61,017 nt of DNA. Origin: Chara braunii. Lineage: Eukaryota > Streptophyta > Charophyceae > Charales > Characeae. Position 1 is the first letter of the stretch. Each line of letters opens with the position of its first letter. The DNA is taken from NCBI GenBank assembly GCA_003427395.1, contig BFEA01000256.1:1065896-1126912 (forward strand). The letters run 5' to 3'. Of the stretch, positions 10,290 through 21,562 are shown piece after piece. Both the position numbers and the translations under genes were made by a program. Below the pieces are notes generated by a model. The model searched no databases. It worked only from the letters and a program-made list of their open reading frames with translations, and was not told where the DNA came from.

Positions 10290-12052
10290 AGATAGTGCAA
10301 CTACGGGATGCACACTTTGAATTAAAACCTATCAAACTGTACCATAAGTCTGGCTCTGACTCTAGTTTGTCTTTCTGTTGTATGAGTTATCCAACATTCC
10401 GATTGATGGTTTCAAAGAAAAAGTTGGAACAGGAAGTAATAATAGTCTTAGTAAAGAAAGCAGGTGAGTCTTCTACTTCCTGTCCTCCTTCGATTGAAAA
10501 ACTCTTAGATGAGTATAAAAAATTATTCACTGAACCAGCAGGAATAACGGAGCGTGCAATTAAGCACACCATTGAAATTATTCCTGGTAGTAAGATTCCC
10601 AAGGGCCCTATCTACCGAATGTCTGCTAGGGAACTTGAGGAATTAAGGAAACAATCGTAAGACTTAACAAAAAAAGGATGGATTCGCCCTAGCTCCTCTC
10701 CTTACGATGCTCCTGACTTGTTTGTAGCTAAAAAGGTAGGTGAGTTACGTTTCTGTAAAGACTACAAAGGGTTGAATGTCGTCACTGTTAAGAATGTTGA
10801 ACCGCTTCCTCGCATTGACGACTTACTTGACCAGTTACAGGGATGCAGGTACTTTAGCAAGATCGACTTGAAATTTGGGTATCACCTGATCGAGGTGGAA
10901 CCCTCCGATCAGCATAAGACCGCTTTCCGGACCAGGTATGACCACTATGAATTCGTGGTAATGCCCTTTGGATTAACGAATGTCCCTGCCACTTTTCAGA
11001 GGTCAATGAATGACTTGTTTCGTCAATGTTTGGATAAGTTTGTCATTGTCTATCTCGATGATATTCTAGTGTATAGTAAAACACTAGAAGATCATGAGAA
11101 GCACCTTCGTCTGGTGCTAGGGAAGTTGCGTGAGGGCAACTTCAAGATCAACTCAAAGAAGTATGAGTTTGCTAAGTCCGAAGTGTTATAGCTAGGACAC
11201 ATAGTAAACGAAGAAGGTCTAAGGCCGGAAGAGAAAAAAATATCAGCAATTAGAGATTGGCCACAACCTAAGTCTATTACTGAACTGCGATCTTTCCTTG
11301 GTCTAGCTAGTTATTATAGGAAGTTTGTCAGAAACTTTTCACTAATTGCTGCACCAATGCGAAGATTGTTAAAGAAAGAAACTGTCTGGTTGTGGGATAA
11401 GGATTGTGAGTCTTCCTTTCGGAAATTGAAGTATGCACTGACTCACTACTCTGTGCTTAAGATTGCTGACCCGTCTTTGCCTTTCATTGTCACCACTGAC
11501 GCAAGTGGGTATAGGATTGGTATTGTTCTCCAACAAGATGACGACAAGGGCTATAGGCCCATATAATTTATGTCTAAACGATTGTCGATTGAAAAAGTTG
11601 CCAATTCCACGTATGAAAGAGAACTATATGCCTTAGTCTGTGTGTTGGACACATGGAGGCACTACCTGTTAGGGAGGCACTTTACTGCGTACTCAGACCA
11701 CTCAACCCTACAGTGGATAAAACCACAGTCCAGACTCTCTGACAAGGTGGTAAGATGGTCTGCATTCATTGACACCTTTGACTTTGAACTTAAGACTATC
11801 AAAGGTAAATCTAATGTGGTTGCAGATGCTTTGTCCCGACGCAGTGATTTCTTTGGTGCAATTGTCTCTTATTTGGATGTTGGGAATGACTTGCAAGACC
11901 AGATTCGCCAAGGATGTGCTACTGATCCTATCTGGAAACCAATCATGGATATCCTTGTACGAGATCCGTCCCAACCACCCAACTATAGACTGACTGATGG
12001 GTTGTTGTTCTTGATTGACCAAACCGAACAAAGATTGTGGGATTCCTCATAA
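10244..12052 (+). pseudogene. Gypsy element 2 reverse transcriptase and RNase H
   Basis: Frame 2 carries the RT lead-in (KGPIYRMSARELEELRKQ), [46 protein letters not shown] and YLDD at 11051-11062 (catalytic aspartates intact). Then come [19 protein letters not shown], and an RNase H with TTDAS, YERELYALV, YSDHSTLQW and VVADALSRR. Stops are at 10658 (TAA), 11189 (TAG, where the family usually has Tyr before LGH) and 11564 (TAA, where the family usually has Glu). A frameshift near 12030-12050 links to the integrase in frame 0. Compared with element 1, RNase H has no insertion. Confidence 0.93.
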
Positions 12053-12851
12053 GGACGAGATTAAGAATCTATTGATTGGGGAATGTCACGATTCTGAGGG
12101 TCATTTTGGTTTCAAGAAAACATATGCTGAAGTCAGAGAACGTTTCGAATGGAAGAGACTTAAAGAAGATGTACTAACATATGTTCGTACCTGTTTAGTG
12201 TGTCAGAGAAACAAGCCGTCGCATGAGAATCCCCTTGGATTTCTCAAGCCATTACCTATACCAAGCGAACCAGGTGAGTCTATCTCAATTGACTTCATGA
12301 GTCTGGTTAAAAGTTGCAATGGTAATAATCAAGTGATGGTAATTGTGGACCGTTTCTCTAAATATGCTATGTTTGTTCCCTTACCAGCAGAAGCGCGTAC
12401 TGAACTTGTCATTCAAAAATTTCAGATGCGATGGGTCACTGAGTATGGGTTTCCTAAATCCATTGTGCCTGATCGAGATGTCAGGTTCACCAGTCTGCCA
12501 TGGCAAAAGCTGATGGAAGCTTGTGGCACACGGCTGACCATGTCGTCAGGGACGCATCCCGAAACGAATGGCCAGACTGAATAGATGAACCGTCTGTGCC
12601 AACAACTTTTGCGTATGTATGTTAGACCCGATCAGATTGATTGGGATGAGAACTTACCAAAAATTGCTAGTGCATATAACAACAGTATCCACACTTCCAC
12701 TGGACGAACCCTGAATGCACTTCACAAAGGGTGGAAACCTAAACGTCCCATTGATGTACTAAACCGGGACCAGTTTCTTAGGTTGCCCCAGGGACCCGAG
12801 AATATGCAATATTGTTCCAGGAGGACATTAAGAAAGTCAAAGATAATCTAA
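12015..12851 (+). pseudogene. Gypsy element 2 integrase core
   Basis: Frame 0. The HHCC zinc region is at about 12080-12210 (GHFGFKKTY ... CLVCQ). The DDE core has Asp 12291 (SIDFM), Asp 12471 (PDRDVRF; the usual SDRD is PDRD here) and Glu 12579 (NGQTE), the last two 35 residues apart. TAG 12582 directly follows NGQTE at a position where gypsy integrases very commonly have Gln (TEQMNR). Beyond it the frame runs to AYNNSIHTSTGRTLNAL before a frameshift near 12806 moves the protein to frame 2. Confidence 0.92.
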
Positions 12852-13357
12852 GGAAAGCTCAACTACGGATGATTGAGCAAGCCAACAGGCACCGTCGACC
12901 ATCTACATTCAAAGAGGGTGATCTGGTTTGGGTAAAATCTAAAGAGTTTTCATTAAAAGAAGATGTGTCCCAAAAATTGTTTCCTGTCTATTTTGGACCC
13001 TGGGAAGTTCTCAAAGTAATTGGGGATGCAAAGGGGCCGTCTTATCGAATTGATATTCCCCCTCATCTCAAAACATACCCTGTCTTTCACGCGTTCAAAT
13101 TGTTACCGTATGTAGAAGGAAATGAGTTTCCACATAGACCTTCTATGATTCCACCAGACATGGATGGCGGATATGAGGTAGACAGAATCATAGAGCATGA
13201 TTACTTCTCCACGGGAGAACGTGGACGACCTCAGAAGCAGTTCAAGGTACGTTTTAAGTCCCAGGCACCATTTGAGGACAGATGGTTTAGTAAACGAGAA
13301 CTAATTGAAACTGCTCCTGATATTGTTGTTGCTTATGAACGAGGGTTAAAGTCTTAA
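12812..13357 (+). pseudogene. Gypsy element 2 integrase C-terminus with chromodomain-like tail
   Basis: Frame 2 continues the integrase: a basic helix (KVKDNLRKAQLRMIEQANRH), the GPY/SH3-like segment (GDLVWVKSKEF, YFGPWEVLKVIGD, YPVFHAFKLLPY) and a divergent chromodomain-like end (GGYEVDRIIEHD ... KQFKVRF ... DRWFSKRELI). The core aromatic pattern is weaker than in element 1. Stop TAA 13355 precedes the purine tract by about 27 bases, the usual distance for the end of pol. Confidence 0.85.
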
Positions 13358-13383
13358 ATATTCCTGCGGTGGAACTCGAAAAT

Positions 13384-13396
13384 GGGCCGGCAGGAA
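13384..13396 (+). promoter_or_regulatory. Polypurine tract of gypsy element 2
   Basis: GGGCCGGCAGGAA, G+A-rich except for three C, immediately before the right LTR start at 13397. Position matches plus-strand priming in LTR retrotransposons. Confidence 0.6.
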
Positions 13397-14414
13397 TTCA
13401 GTAACCCTGTTCAGAAGTAGCCTGGGGCCCAGAACTCAGGCCCAGGCAACGTAGACCTGACTTGGTCTGCGCTGGGCTGTGTGACCAAGACACGCGTAGG
13501 CCTGAGTCTATCACGTTGGTTGTGTGACCAAACGCTGCACACAGGAAATTCAAAGGTCAAAGTCAACTGTAGAGTCAAAGGTACCGCACCCAGGCCCTTG
13601 GTTGGATACAGTCACTTGTTGTGCGCAGGTACCCAGACAAGCATCCAGGCCGGAGGGAAATCGGTTTCAGACCAATCTGGGCCTTACTTGGATCAAGATC
13701 TGGATGGCTGAGGGTGGTAGCATCCGGGGTCCAGACCCCGAGTCAACGCTACATAAGCGCTGACTTTCCTGGCTTTGACATTCATTCTGTCTTACGTCGA
13801 TGCTGTCTTCTCGCGTTGACGTTGACTCTGGCTCGACGTTGCGAAGCTGGTTGAGCGCTGGCTCTGCGCTGGCATTGTGCCTACGGCGACGTGCGGCTGG
13901 TCTGGCATGGTGGCTGGCTTGCACCTGTCTTCTTGGCATGCTGATGTGGCAGCTGCCATGCGCTATTGCTGATGTGGCTGCTGCCACGTGTACTACTGGT
14001 TGACGAGGCGAAGCTATGTGACTTTTGTTGCTGTTCTGATTATCGTCATTCAGGAGGAGATCAATACTGTGGAGAGATCATGGATACTTACCTGGTTATC
14101 TTCATGTCGACATTGCTCCAGCGCTGATGAGGGACTNATTAGACGTGCCACGTGGCACATTGAGGTTACTTCAGATACTCGTTCAGATTATTGGTTATTG
14201 AGGTGGCGGTTGCGGAGGGAGCCCGAAGTAGCAGTGGGCATTGTTTCTATCTTCCTCCTCTCTAAGTCTTTCCTCCCTCCCATCTACCTCGTCTGTGTAT
14301 GTCTTCTCTCCTCTTGGGTATCTGGACACGAATATGATTATTGATAATCATCAGCTGGTTGACACTCATCTGGACTTGCATTGTCGACAACTGTCTTGAT
14401 CTGGGTTCATTGCA
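13397..14414 (+). repeat. 3' LTR of gypsy element 2
   Basis: 1018 bp, aligned by eye with 5823-6779. It starts TTCAGTAACCCTG (one change from the left copy's TGCAGTC) and ends GGGTTCATTGCA. It has extra sequence around 13737-13783, and GATGTGGC words near 13942 and 13972 where the left LTR has TGACGTGGCA. The G-box palindrome is kept at 14145-14158. One N at 14137. The flanking CCTT at 14415-14418 matches 5819-5822. Confidence 0.88.
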
Positions 14415-15890
14415 CCTTCTGCAGTTTGCACTAAAAAGAATCGATGCCCTAAACATTTTCCCAAGGTATTTACTGATCGCACAACATTCCATCAGAAGCA
14501 AGGTTACCCTTTATATAGACGGAGAGCTCCAGAATCAGGTGGCTGCTCCTTATGTGATGACAGCATAACCTACAATAACGAGCGTGTGGTCCCATATAAT
14601 GCATATCTTCTGCTTTTTGAACTGCCATATAAATGTTGAGTATTTTGCTAACATCCTGGCCTGCAAATATCTGTATATATATGTTCTTAAAGGCTCTGAC
14701 CGAGTGATGGTTGCAGAGCTGCACAGACATCATTTACCCAACGCGATTAAAATAATGTGACATGTGATGCGTGGGAGCAAGTGAAGCTTGCTGGCATATA
14801 TTTGAATTCCCCATAACATGACAGTGGCGGCCAGTCAAACGGCTCTCCGTTCATCTGCAAGGTGAAGAGCCGGCTTGTTTCGAAGAGGGGGATGAAGTCC
14901 AGGCTGCAGAAAAATGGCCCGCCTCGTACAAAATTGACTGCGTGGATGGATCTCAATCAGGAGTTGAGGGTGTGTCATGCACAGCATTATCACAGACACA
15001 CATTCATGGCACAAAAAATAAAAAAATTGGAAGCCTGGCAAGAAAACAGGGAAGGCAGGCGCATGCCCCAAAATCTGCCGCTTGCGCAATGTGTTTATTG
15101 CTGAAGGTGATTTGTACTACCTACGTACTCTCCTGCGCCATGAGCATTCCCTTCGGGCAACTTCATTCGAAGAGTTGAGGATGCTTGGTAACATAACCTA
15201 GCAAACATTTCGTGAGGTTTGTCAACATTTGCACCTATTGGATGATGACAAAGAATATGACAAAGACGTGAGCGCTGCCACAAGCAATTACATGCCCTTC
15301 CAAATTCGTCAAGTCTTTGCCATGCTCTTGGCATATGGACCGCTTGTTGATCCTATGTCTTTGTAGTTTGAGTACTGGGAGGTTATGTCTGAAGACTACC
15401 TTAGGAAGCTGCTTCATCTGACCCTCTCTCCTGCAGTCTTGCAAGCTCTTGCACTTCTTGACATTGATGCTGAGCTGGTGGATATGAAAACAAACATAGC
15501 CGCTGTCCGTTTGTCGTTCCCAGACATGGCATCTTTGCATTGTGCTAAGCAGCTCCGCAGTCGTCTCCTATTTCATGGTCTGCTAGAACTGATCCAAGAA
15601 GAGTTGGAATATGACAAGGGGGAGCTTAACCGTGTTTGGGAAACCAATGTGCCTCTCCTGCACGCCTCGCAATGTGTGCTCGACGCTCGTCGAGGGAGTT
15701 GTGGATCCTGTGCTCAAAAGAACTCCTCTTTGTGTTTTCGATGATGCACCTGCTGGCACAGGTAAGACATTTTGCATTGACACAATTCTTGCAGGCCTTC
15801 TGCGTCATCAGGGGTGCATCGCTCTTGCGGTAGCTTCAAGTTGCCTCCCTGGAGTCCCTGCTACTTCCTGCGGAATCTTTGCCCCTGTGC
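14415..15890 (+). mobile_element. Helitron Rep/helicase, right half (decayed)
   Basis: It resumes the frame cut at 5822: CTKKNRCPKHFPKVF, GYPLYRRR, VVPYNAYLL in frame 0, then after a shift at ~14625 the catalytic-tyrosine region (HINVEYFANILACKYLYIYV, KGSDRVMV) in frame 1. Further blocks typical of Helitron Rep follow: LTAWMDLNQ, DLYYLRTLLRHEHSLRATSF, LLDDDKEYDKDVSAA, PFQIRQVFAMLLAYGPLVDP. At 15746-15769 comes the Pif1-like helicase Walker A motif (APAGTGKT), then ALAVASS. Homology fades by about 15890, so most helicase motifs are absent. Multiple stops (for example 14637) and frameshifts mark it as inactive. Confidence 0.87.
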
Positions 15891-17818
15891 TGCACGCGCT
15901 CAGAAGACAAACGGTGGACTGCATGATGACATCGTCGTGTGACCCATTTCTGAATTACACATTCTTTTCTGTGGTGTCTCCTTTCACAAGCGGTCAGGGA
16001 TGGAATCATTTCCTGGTTGGCATTGGTTTGTCCGATCCACCGCTCCCTTGTCTGACAACATATTGTGGCTCTCCTTAACCTATTGTGGTTTGATGTGCAA
16101 AAGGCATGGCAAATCATTTCAGCCGTATCAATCTCACGAGGCTGCATTGCTGCCGGACGTGAAGTCCGCGGAGGAGGCGGACTAGGTGCTTGAAACTGCG
16201 GGCTGCCTTCCTTGGGTAGAGCAAGCCGACGCTGACCGGCTGTCTGAAACCTCCCAAGGAGTTCGATGTGATTGTTCATATGCAAGGTGTGAGGAACAGC
16301 AACACTTGCTCGCACCACAGGATGTGCATTGGAATGTGCCATTGTCCGGTTTGTATTCTGTTGCACCATTGTCCGGTTTGTCTTGCGAGGAAGAGGAACA
16401 GGCGCACACATGGGTGACGTTTCAAGTGGACAATACTCACCCGGCGCTGTCTCGCTTCCTGGCTAAGCCAACCAGCAATGAGCTGAGTCTTTGGCTGAGC
16501 AGTGGCTGCATTCTGAGCAAGGTGTGGCAGCACTTGAGGCAAGATCACTGGCTGTGCAGGGAAGACAGGGGACGGACCATGCGAGAAGGATTGCGAGGGG
16601 GGAACATCGTGGGTAGCATGTTGGGCGGCTGCACGAGAGGGAAGGGGGGACAAACCAGCTACGACAGGCTGACAGCGAGAAAACTGTTGTGCACGTCCTA
16701 CAGATGCCGAACAGAAAGGGAGCGGAAGACAAGATGAGAGCCGTGCATCCGGATTGGAAGAGTGGGTGGACTTCGTCAGTTGGCGGGAAGCGTTGACGAT
16801 AATCAAAGGAGCACACTGGGAATGACCTCCTGGATGAATATGGCGAACGGACCGCAGAAGCTGCACACGGATAATTCTGTACAGTGGTGCTGTTAGAGTT
16901 TCCTATGACGGCATTCCGAAGCTGTTGAGCATGTCTGGAGAGTTGAACTACATGTTGCAAAAGGGCAAGAGGACTCACACTTCCCTCTTCTAATCTTGGC
17001 ACTGAATTTTGGGGTATGCCAGGAGATTCGCTGGAAGAGTGTTTCACAATGAGAGAGTTGCCAAGTGAAACCTGATGGTTGGGGGAGATCAAATGACGTT
17101 TTGGGAGCGACGACGAAGATGAAGCATGTACTCCGACCGGATTTTGTGAAGACAGGGCAACCAGAGGGGAAGGGTGTTTGAATGCTTGGCAGGTCTCGTG
17201 GTAGAGAAAGTCCAAGGAAAATTGCAATCCGCTCTGTGGAGTTATCATTGGCAGCGGAGCGACTAGAATCTGTGGAGGCGGGATATTTCTGTTTTGACAT
17301 TGATGAGAGAAGTTATGCCTGGGGGAATTAGTTCTGGAGCTGTTCACGAGGGAACCTTTTTTTCGCAGCCTGGCTCGTGTTTCCCACGGCGCAGCAGAGA
17401 TATTTGGTTCAGCATCAAAGGCACGAGAGTCGTTGGGCCCAGGGCTGTTGGCGGATAAGCGAGAGACAATGCGGGCAGCGGAGGTTGCGAAAGGGTCCGA
17501 AGAATCATCGGACAGCGAAGACAGACTCCTCCGAGATCCTGGGACTGTGGGGACGTATGCAGAAGGACCCGGACTCCCAATGTGCGGTCCAGCATGAGGA
17601 AAGCCAGCTGCTGGACGCGCATGCAAAGCAGGCACATTGGATGCCACGTGATTGCGCTCTTCCGAACCCAACGACGACGCATTCTCCGGTGCAACTGAGT
17701 GCAGAAGCTGAATGTCTGATGGGAAGGGAATGTGAGCGGGTTGGACAGGAGGGACGGCAGAACGATCAGCAGGCACAGCGGGGAGCGTTTCTAGGCGTTC
17801 CCGCCTTGCAGAACACAA
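15836..17818 (-). pseudogene. Long minus-strand reading frame, unrecognised product
   Basis: On the minus strand one frame stays open from 17824 down to 15836 with a single TAG at 16463-16465, about 660 codons. The N-terminal two thirds (17818 to ~16890) reads like a disordered Ser/Pro-rich protein (SRRSLSSLSDDSSDPFATSA) with a helical patch (LALLQHVVQLSRHAQQLRNA); the rest is Cys/Ser-rich and less convincing. It begins with TTG, not ATG, after a stop at 17825, so it would have to be an exon. It lies just past the Helitron helicase in the opposite orientation, so a captured host exon is possible. Local G+C is high enough to make chance ORFs likely. I recognise no family. Confidence 0.3.
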
Positions 17819-17824
17819 TTTCAG

Positions 17825-19290
17825 CTATGCGGACAGGAGGTGATGGCCAGAAGGGAGATTCTCAAAAGATCTATGAAGCATCAAAGCCTCTTGCCATGGA
17901 CCAGCTCTTTTCCGTGTTCTAGACGTGGAAGGAGCCAGGCCTGCCATGACTTTAAGACAGACCCGGGTAAAAGGGCGGCAGGTTGCATATGCATGGTATT
18001 GGCGGTGCTGTTCGATGGGATGAGGAGAGTGTTGCAGACGAAGGCTTACAACTGACAGGGATATTTAATATATGAGCGCAATGGGGTGCAGTGGAGGGGA
18101 AGAAAGGAGGCATGCGAGAGCCAACCTGTGGGGGGAAATGGCAGGCGAAGGTTATGAAGCAGGAGAGAAAAAACAAAAGCACATTGACAAACCCATGTCA
18201 ACATTTATTTAAACACGCGGCAATGTGATGACATGCAAACGAACATCTAAACAAGGGGAAATGCAAGGGTGCTCTGGAATCATCGAGTCAGGATTTGCAA
18301 AACCGAGGACACGCAAAGCCAACAGAGGAACAGACGGAAGGGTCTGGAAAATTGGAAATGCACGGGCACTAGGCAATTCACAGCCCAAGCTCAGGGCAAT
18401 TCTTCATTTGTGGACTGTGTCGGCTCGGCACCGCACCACGCAACTCTGGGATCACGCAGAGCAGGCCCGACAGGTCGATGCGGACCTCAAGCCAGAAAAA
18501 GAATGCCGCGAAAAACATGGAAAAAAAAAGAAAAAACAAAAGAGGCAATTGAAATGATGCTGCATAAAGTAGATAAATCCATTCATTAAACAGATGGGAA
18601 GGACGGGGAGAAGGGGCGAAAACGGCGCAGATGTGCAAGACTGTCCACAGCTGAAATCACTTTCATCCGTATATGACTACCAACAGAACACACCAAACCT
18701 GAAAAAAGAATGAAAACTGCCCATTTCAGGCGGCCAAGCGCGGAAGGTGGATTCGGGAGAGCTGACCCCAAGACGGGATAGCTGTCATGGGACTGCACAT
18801 GTCCCGAACTGCCATGTTCCGTGTTGACCGGCAGTGATGGACAATCCGGCCTCCTGTTCTCTCAGTCCGTCAAGCCATTTCATCTTTCGGCAAAAGACTG
18901 ACATTGATACAGGACATAAACTGCAGACAACACTGAGAACGCAGGGCCCGGAACCGAAAGGGTGGACATCACTTTTGGCAGTCTGCAGACTTGTCTCACA
19001 TACAAAAAACACATGCCATGTAAACAGAATCATTGTAGAAAGAAGTTCAAAGAACAAAGGCACACATGTATGGAGATGCAAACGTGGACGAAAAAAATGC
19101 GAACCAACAAATGGCACCACAAACAGAGAGAAACCAAAACCGCACAAAGGAAGCCAAAACACCGCGAAATGGAGCCAGCAAATATAATACATGTAATACA
19201 TAATAAATTAATAATGCATTCCACATCGGACCTTCAGACTGGCAAAACATACCAAGGACGGAAGAACGTGGGACGAAAAACCATCCCTGG
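17825..19290. other. No gene recognised
   Basis: A-rich on the plus strand with short frames only. No repeat, RNA gene or domain seen. Small frames around 18840-19190 have no family resemblance. Confidence 0.4.
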
Positions 19291-19560
19291 GGAAAAGCCC
19301 TTAAACCAAGGGAGATATCCCGGGCGCCCAGGTCCCGACGTCACGCCCGGTTTGGCAACCGGGTGACCGGCCGGGCATGACCCCCAGGCATGGGCCCGGG
19401 CAGCCCCAGCGCAAAAACAATAAACTAGCTTTCCAGCCCGGGCGCCGGGGCCACCCCAGGTCGCCCGGAAGGGCACACGGGGCGCCCGGCCGTGCAACCC
19501 CCCCGGCCAGGCACCCGGGCCCCCACAGCGCCCCCCCCCAAATCGCTTCAAAAAAACAAA
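19290..19560. repeat. GC-rich palindromic repeat block (CCCGGG-rich)
   Basis: Dense CCCGGGCG, GCCCGGGC and CCGGCCGGGC words with a short A-rich interval. The same vocabulary recurs at 20999-21055 (18-bp perfect palindrome) and 21345-21385, so this is probably part of a dispersed repeat. The open frames over it on both strands are by-products of G+C richness. Confidence 0.5.
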
Positions 19561-19704
19561 TCCACGCTGTGGGCTGAAGGTCCACAGGAAAAAAAAAGTT
19601 CTGCCGGCGGCCGCAAATTTTTTCGGGGTCCGGTAGGCCCCATTTCGTTTTTTTTCCCATTTTTTGCACCTGGGTCGTCGATCTGCGTTGATTGACGGCG
19701 CGGA

Positions 19705-19737
19705 AGTCCCAAGGTTTTGAATTTGAATCTTGGGACT
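19705..19737. repeat. Perfect 9-bp stem hairpin
   Basis: AGTCCCAAG and CTTGGGACT flank a 15-base loop that contains, on the minus strand, GATTCAAATTC, similar to a tRNA B-box. Could be a remnant of a tRNA-derived element; otherwise unexplained. Confidence 0.45.
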
Positions 19738-19979
19738 CGGTGCGCAGCCCTGTGCCCTCCGCCCTACCCCCCTGCGCCAGGTCGTTTCCCTGCCTCGGTC
19801 GACCGCGCCGTTGTCGCCCTGCAGTGGTCATCCACGTCATCGTCATCGTTGCCCTGCCGAGTCATCGTCGTCGTCACCCTGCCACCCTCAGGCCGCGCCA
19901 TCATCGTCGCTGTCAAGCCGCGCCATCCTCCTCGCCCCCGAGGAAGAGTGCTTGCGCCGCCATTGCCCACTCAGGTAAG

Positions 19980-20880
19980 GGTTTTTTTTTTTCTTCTTCT
20001 TTTTGTTGTTGTTGTTGTTGTTGTTCTTGTTCTTCTTGTTCTTCTTGTTCTTCTTGTTCTTCTTCTTCTTTTTCTTCTTTGTCGTTTCATCTCATTCTTC
20101 TTCCTCTTCTTCTTCTACTCCATTTCGTTGTGTTCGTCGTGTTCTTTTCTTTCTTCGTCATTTCTTCGTCTTCTTCTTTTTCTTCTTTGTCGTTTCTTCT
20201 TCTTCTATATCTTCTTATTCTTCATCGTTTCTTCTTAAAGTTTCCCTTCTTCTTCATCATCTTCCTCTTCCTCCTCTCCTTACTCTATTCAGTTCGTCTT
20301 GGACGCCATAGTCTTCTTCTTCTTCTTTCTTTCTTCTTCTTCGTTAGAGTTGTGCTCCTAGTAGCCTCCTACCTCCTCATACGTCTGTTAGAGTTCTCCT
20401 CCTACCTCCTCGTACCTCCCGCCATAGTCCTCCGTCCTCCCTCCCACCATAGTCCTCCCTTCTCCATCCCACTATAGTCATCCCTCACACCATAGCCTTC
20501 CTCCTCCCTCCCGCCATAGTCCTCCCTCCTCCATCCCGCTTTTGTCACCCCTCACACCATAGCCTTCCTCCCCCCTCCCACCAGGGTGCCTCCCTCCTTC
20601 TTCCTGCCATAGTCCTCCCTCCTCCCTCCCGCCAGATCACCTCCCTCCCTGCCCGCCATATCTCCTCTCCCCTTCCTCCCTCCTCCCTCCTTCGATGTGG
20701 CACCCCTCCCTCCTCCTCCCTCCTGCCAGATCGCCTCCCTCCCTCCCTGTCCGCCATAGCTTCCCTTCTCCCTCCGCCCTCCTTCCACGTGGCATGCCTC
20801 CCTCCTCCTCCCTCCCTGCAGGTCAGACAACCCATAATCCACCCCGCTCCTGCACCCCCTCCCCTCACCCACCCCAAAAC
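19980..20880. repeat. Pyrimidine-rich low-complexity tract
   Basis: 19980-20340 is (TTC/TTG)n-rich; 20390-20880 is built of CCTCCCTCC and CCATAGTC units repeated about every 30-60 bases (for example at 20420, 20450, 20480, 20513). Long apparent ORFs here translate to poly-Phe/Ser/Leu or Gly/Arg-rich peptides and are not credible genes. Confidence 0.8.
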
Positions 20881-20925
20881 ACACAGAAACTCATATGCAC
20901 GAAAATTCAAAATGAGGCCGGATTT

Positions 20926-20965
20926 NNNNNNNNNNNNNNNNNNNNNNNNNNNNNNNNNNNNNNNN
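20926..20965. other. Assembly gap (40 N) followed by poly(A)
   Basis: Ns then 17 A. Sequence on the two sides may not be contiguous. Confidence 0.95.
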
Positions 20966-21000
20966 AAAAAAAAAAAAAAAAAGCAGTGGATTTTTTGCAT

Positions 21001-21018
21001 GCCCGGGGTACCCCGGGC
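21001..21018. repeat. 18-bp perfect GC palindrome
   Basis: GCCCGGGGTACCCCGGGC is its own reverse complement. It follows TGCAT, and a near copy (ATGCCCGGGTATCCCGGG) occurs at about 21350. Confidence 0.7.
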
Positions 21019-21410
21019 GGGGTCCCTACCTGGCCCGGCGCCCCGGGAAAGCTAGACAATAAATAAATAAATATGAGCAAAAAATATGTTTTGTAGAATT
21101 GCAATACAAACAACTTTTGGCTGAGGGTCACATCAGAATTCTTCACGGAACTGAAGATAAAAAAGAAAATAACCAAATCACACTAAGGCACCCCCCCTTT
21201 GAACCCCTTTAGCCCCTTTATAATTCATTTATACTCCCCTTCCCCCCCCTTGACAGCCAACACTCAAAAAAAAGAAAAGAGCCCGGATTTGGGCTCCTCC
21301 CGGAGAGCGCGGAAAACCCCAACCGCCAATGTTTTTTGTTTTTTCCCCCATGCCCGGGTATCCCGGGTGCCACGCTGGGTAGCCTTAAACACAAAACGGG
21401 AAATTCCACT

Positions 21411-21562
21411 TAGCCAGACTGAGAGCAAATGAAACTAAACGCTAAACCCTAAACCCCACGTAGCCAGACCCAGAGCCAATGTCAACTAAACACTAAACCC
21501 TAAACCCTAGTCAGCGCCACTGAAGTCGAAGTATAACTAAACCCTAAATCCTAAACGCTACG
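21411..21562. repeat. Three-copy 50-bp tandem repeat with telomere-type CCCTAAA words
   Basis: Units start at 21411, 21461 and 21511, exactly 50 bp apart. Each has a divergent front half (TAGCCAGAC...) and a back half with ACTAAAC, CCCTAAA and CCTAAAC. CCCTAAA is the Arabidopsis-type telomere unit of most streptophytes. This is an interstitial, degenerate array rather than a chromosome end because unique-looking sequence lies on both sides. Confidence 0.75.

Larger units (their letters stand above)
5823..14414 (+). mobile_element. Complete Ty3/gypsy element 2 (two LTRs), inserted in a Helitron
   Basis: An 8592-bp full-length but decayed LTR retrotransposon. The two LTRs (5823-6779 and 13397-14414) align along their length and share terminal TG...CA logic (TTGCA at both right ends). 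A tRNA-iMet-like primer-binding site follows the left LTR, a purine tract precedes the right LTR, and the flanks carry CCTT (5819-5822 and 14415-14418) as a 4-bp target duplication. Between them lie a long leader, gag, protease, RT, RNase H, integrase and a chromodomain-like tail, split by several stops and frameshifts. LTR differences are visible by eye, including a ~45-bp stretch present only in the right LTR near 13737-13783, so insertion is not very recent. Confidence 0.93.

Noticed and set aside
19690-20480. 261-codon Phe/Ser/Leu-rich ORF
   Set aside because: Produced by the (TTC)n pyrimidine tract.
21411-21562. True chromosome end
   Set aside because: Only a few CCCTAAA words inside a 50-bp repeat, with long non-telomeric sequence on both sides.
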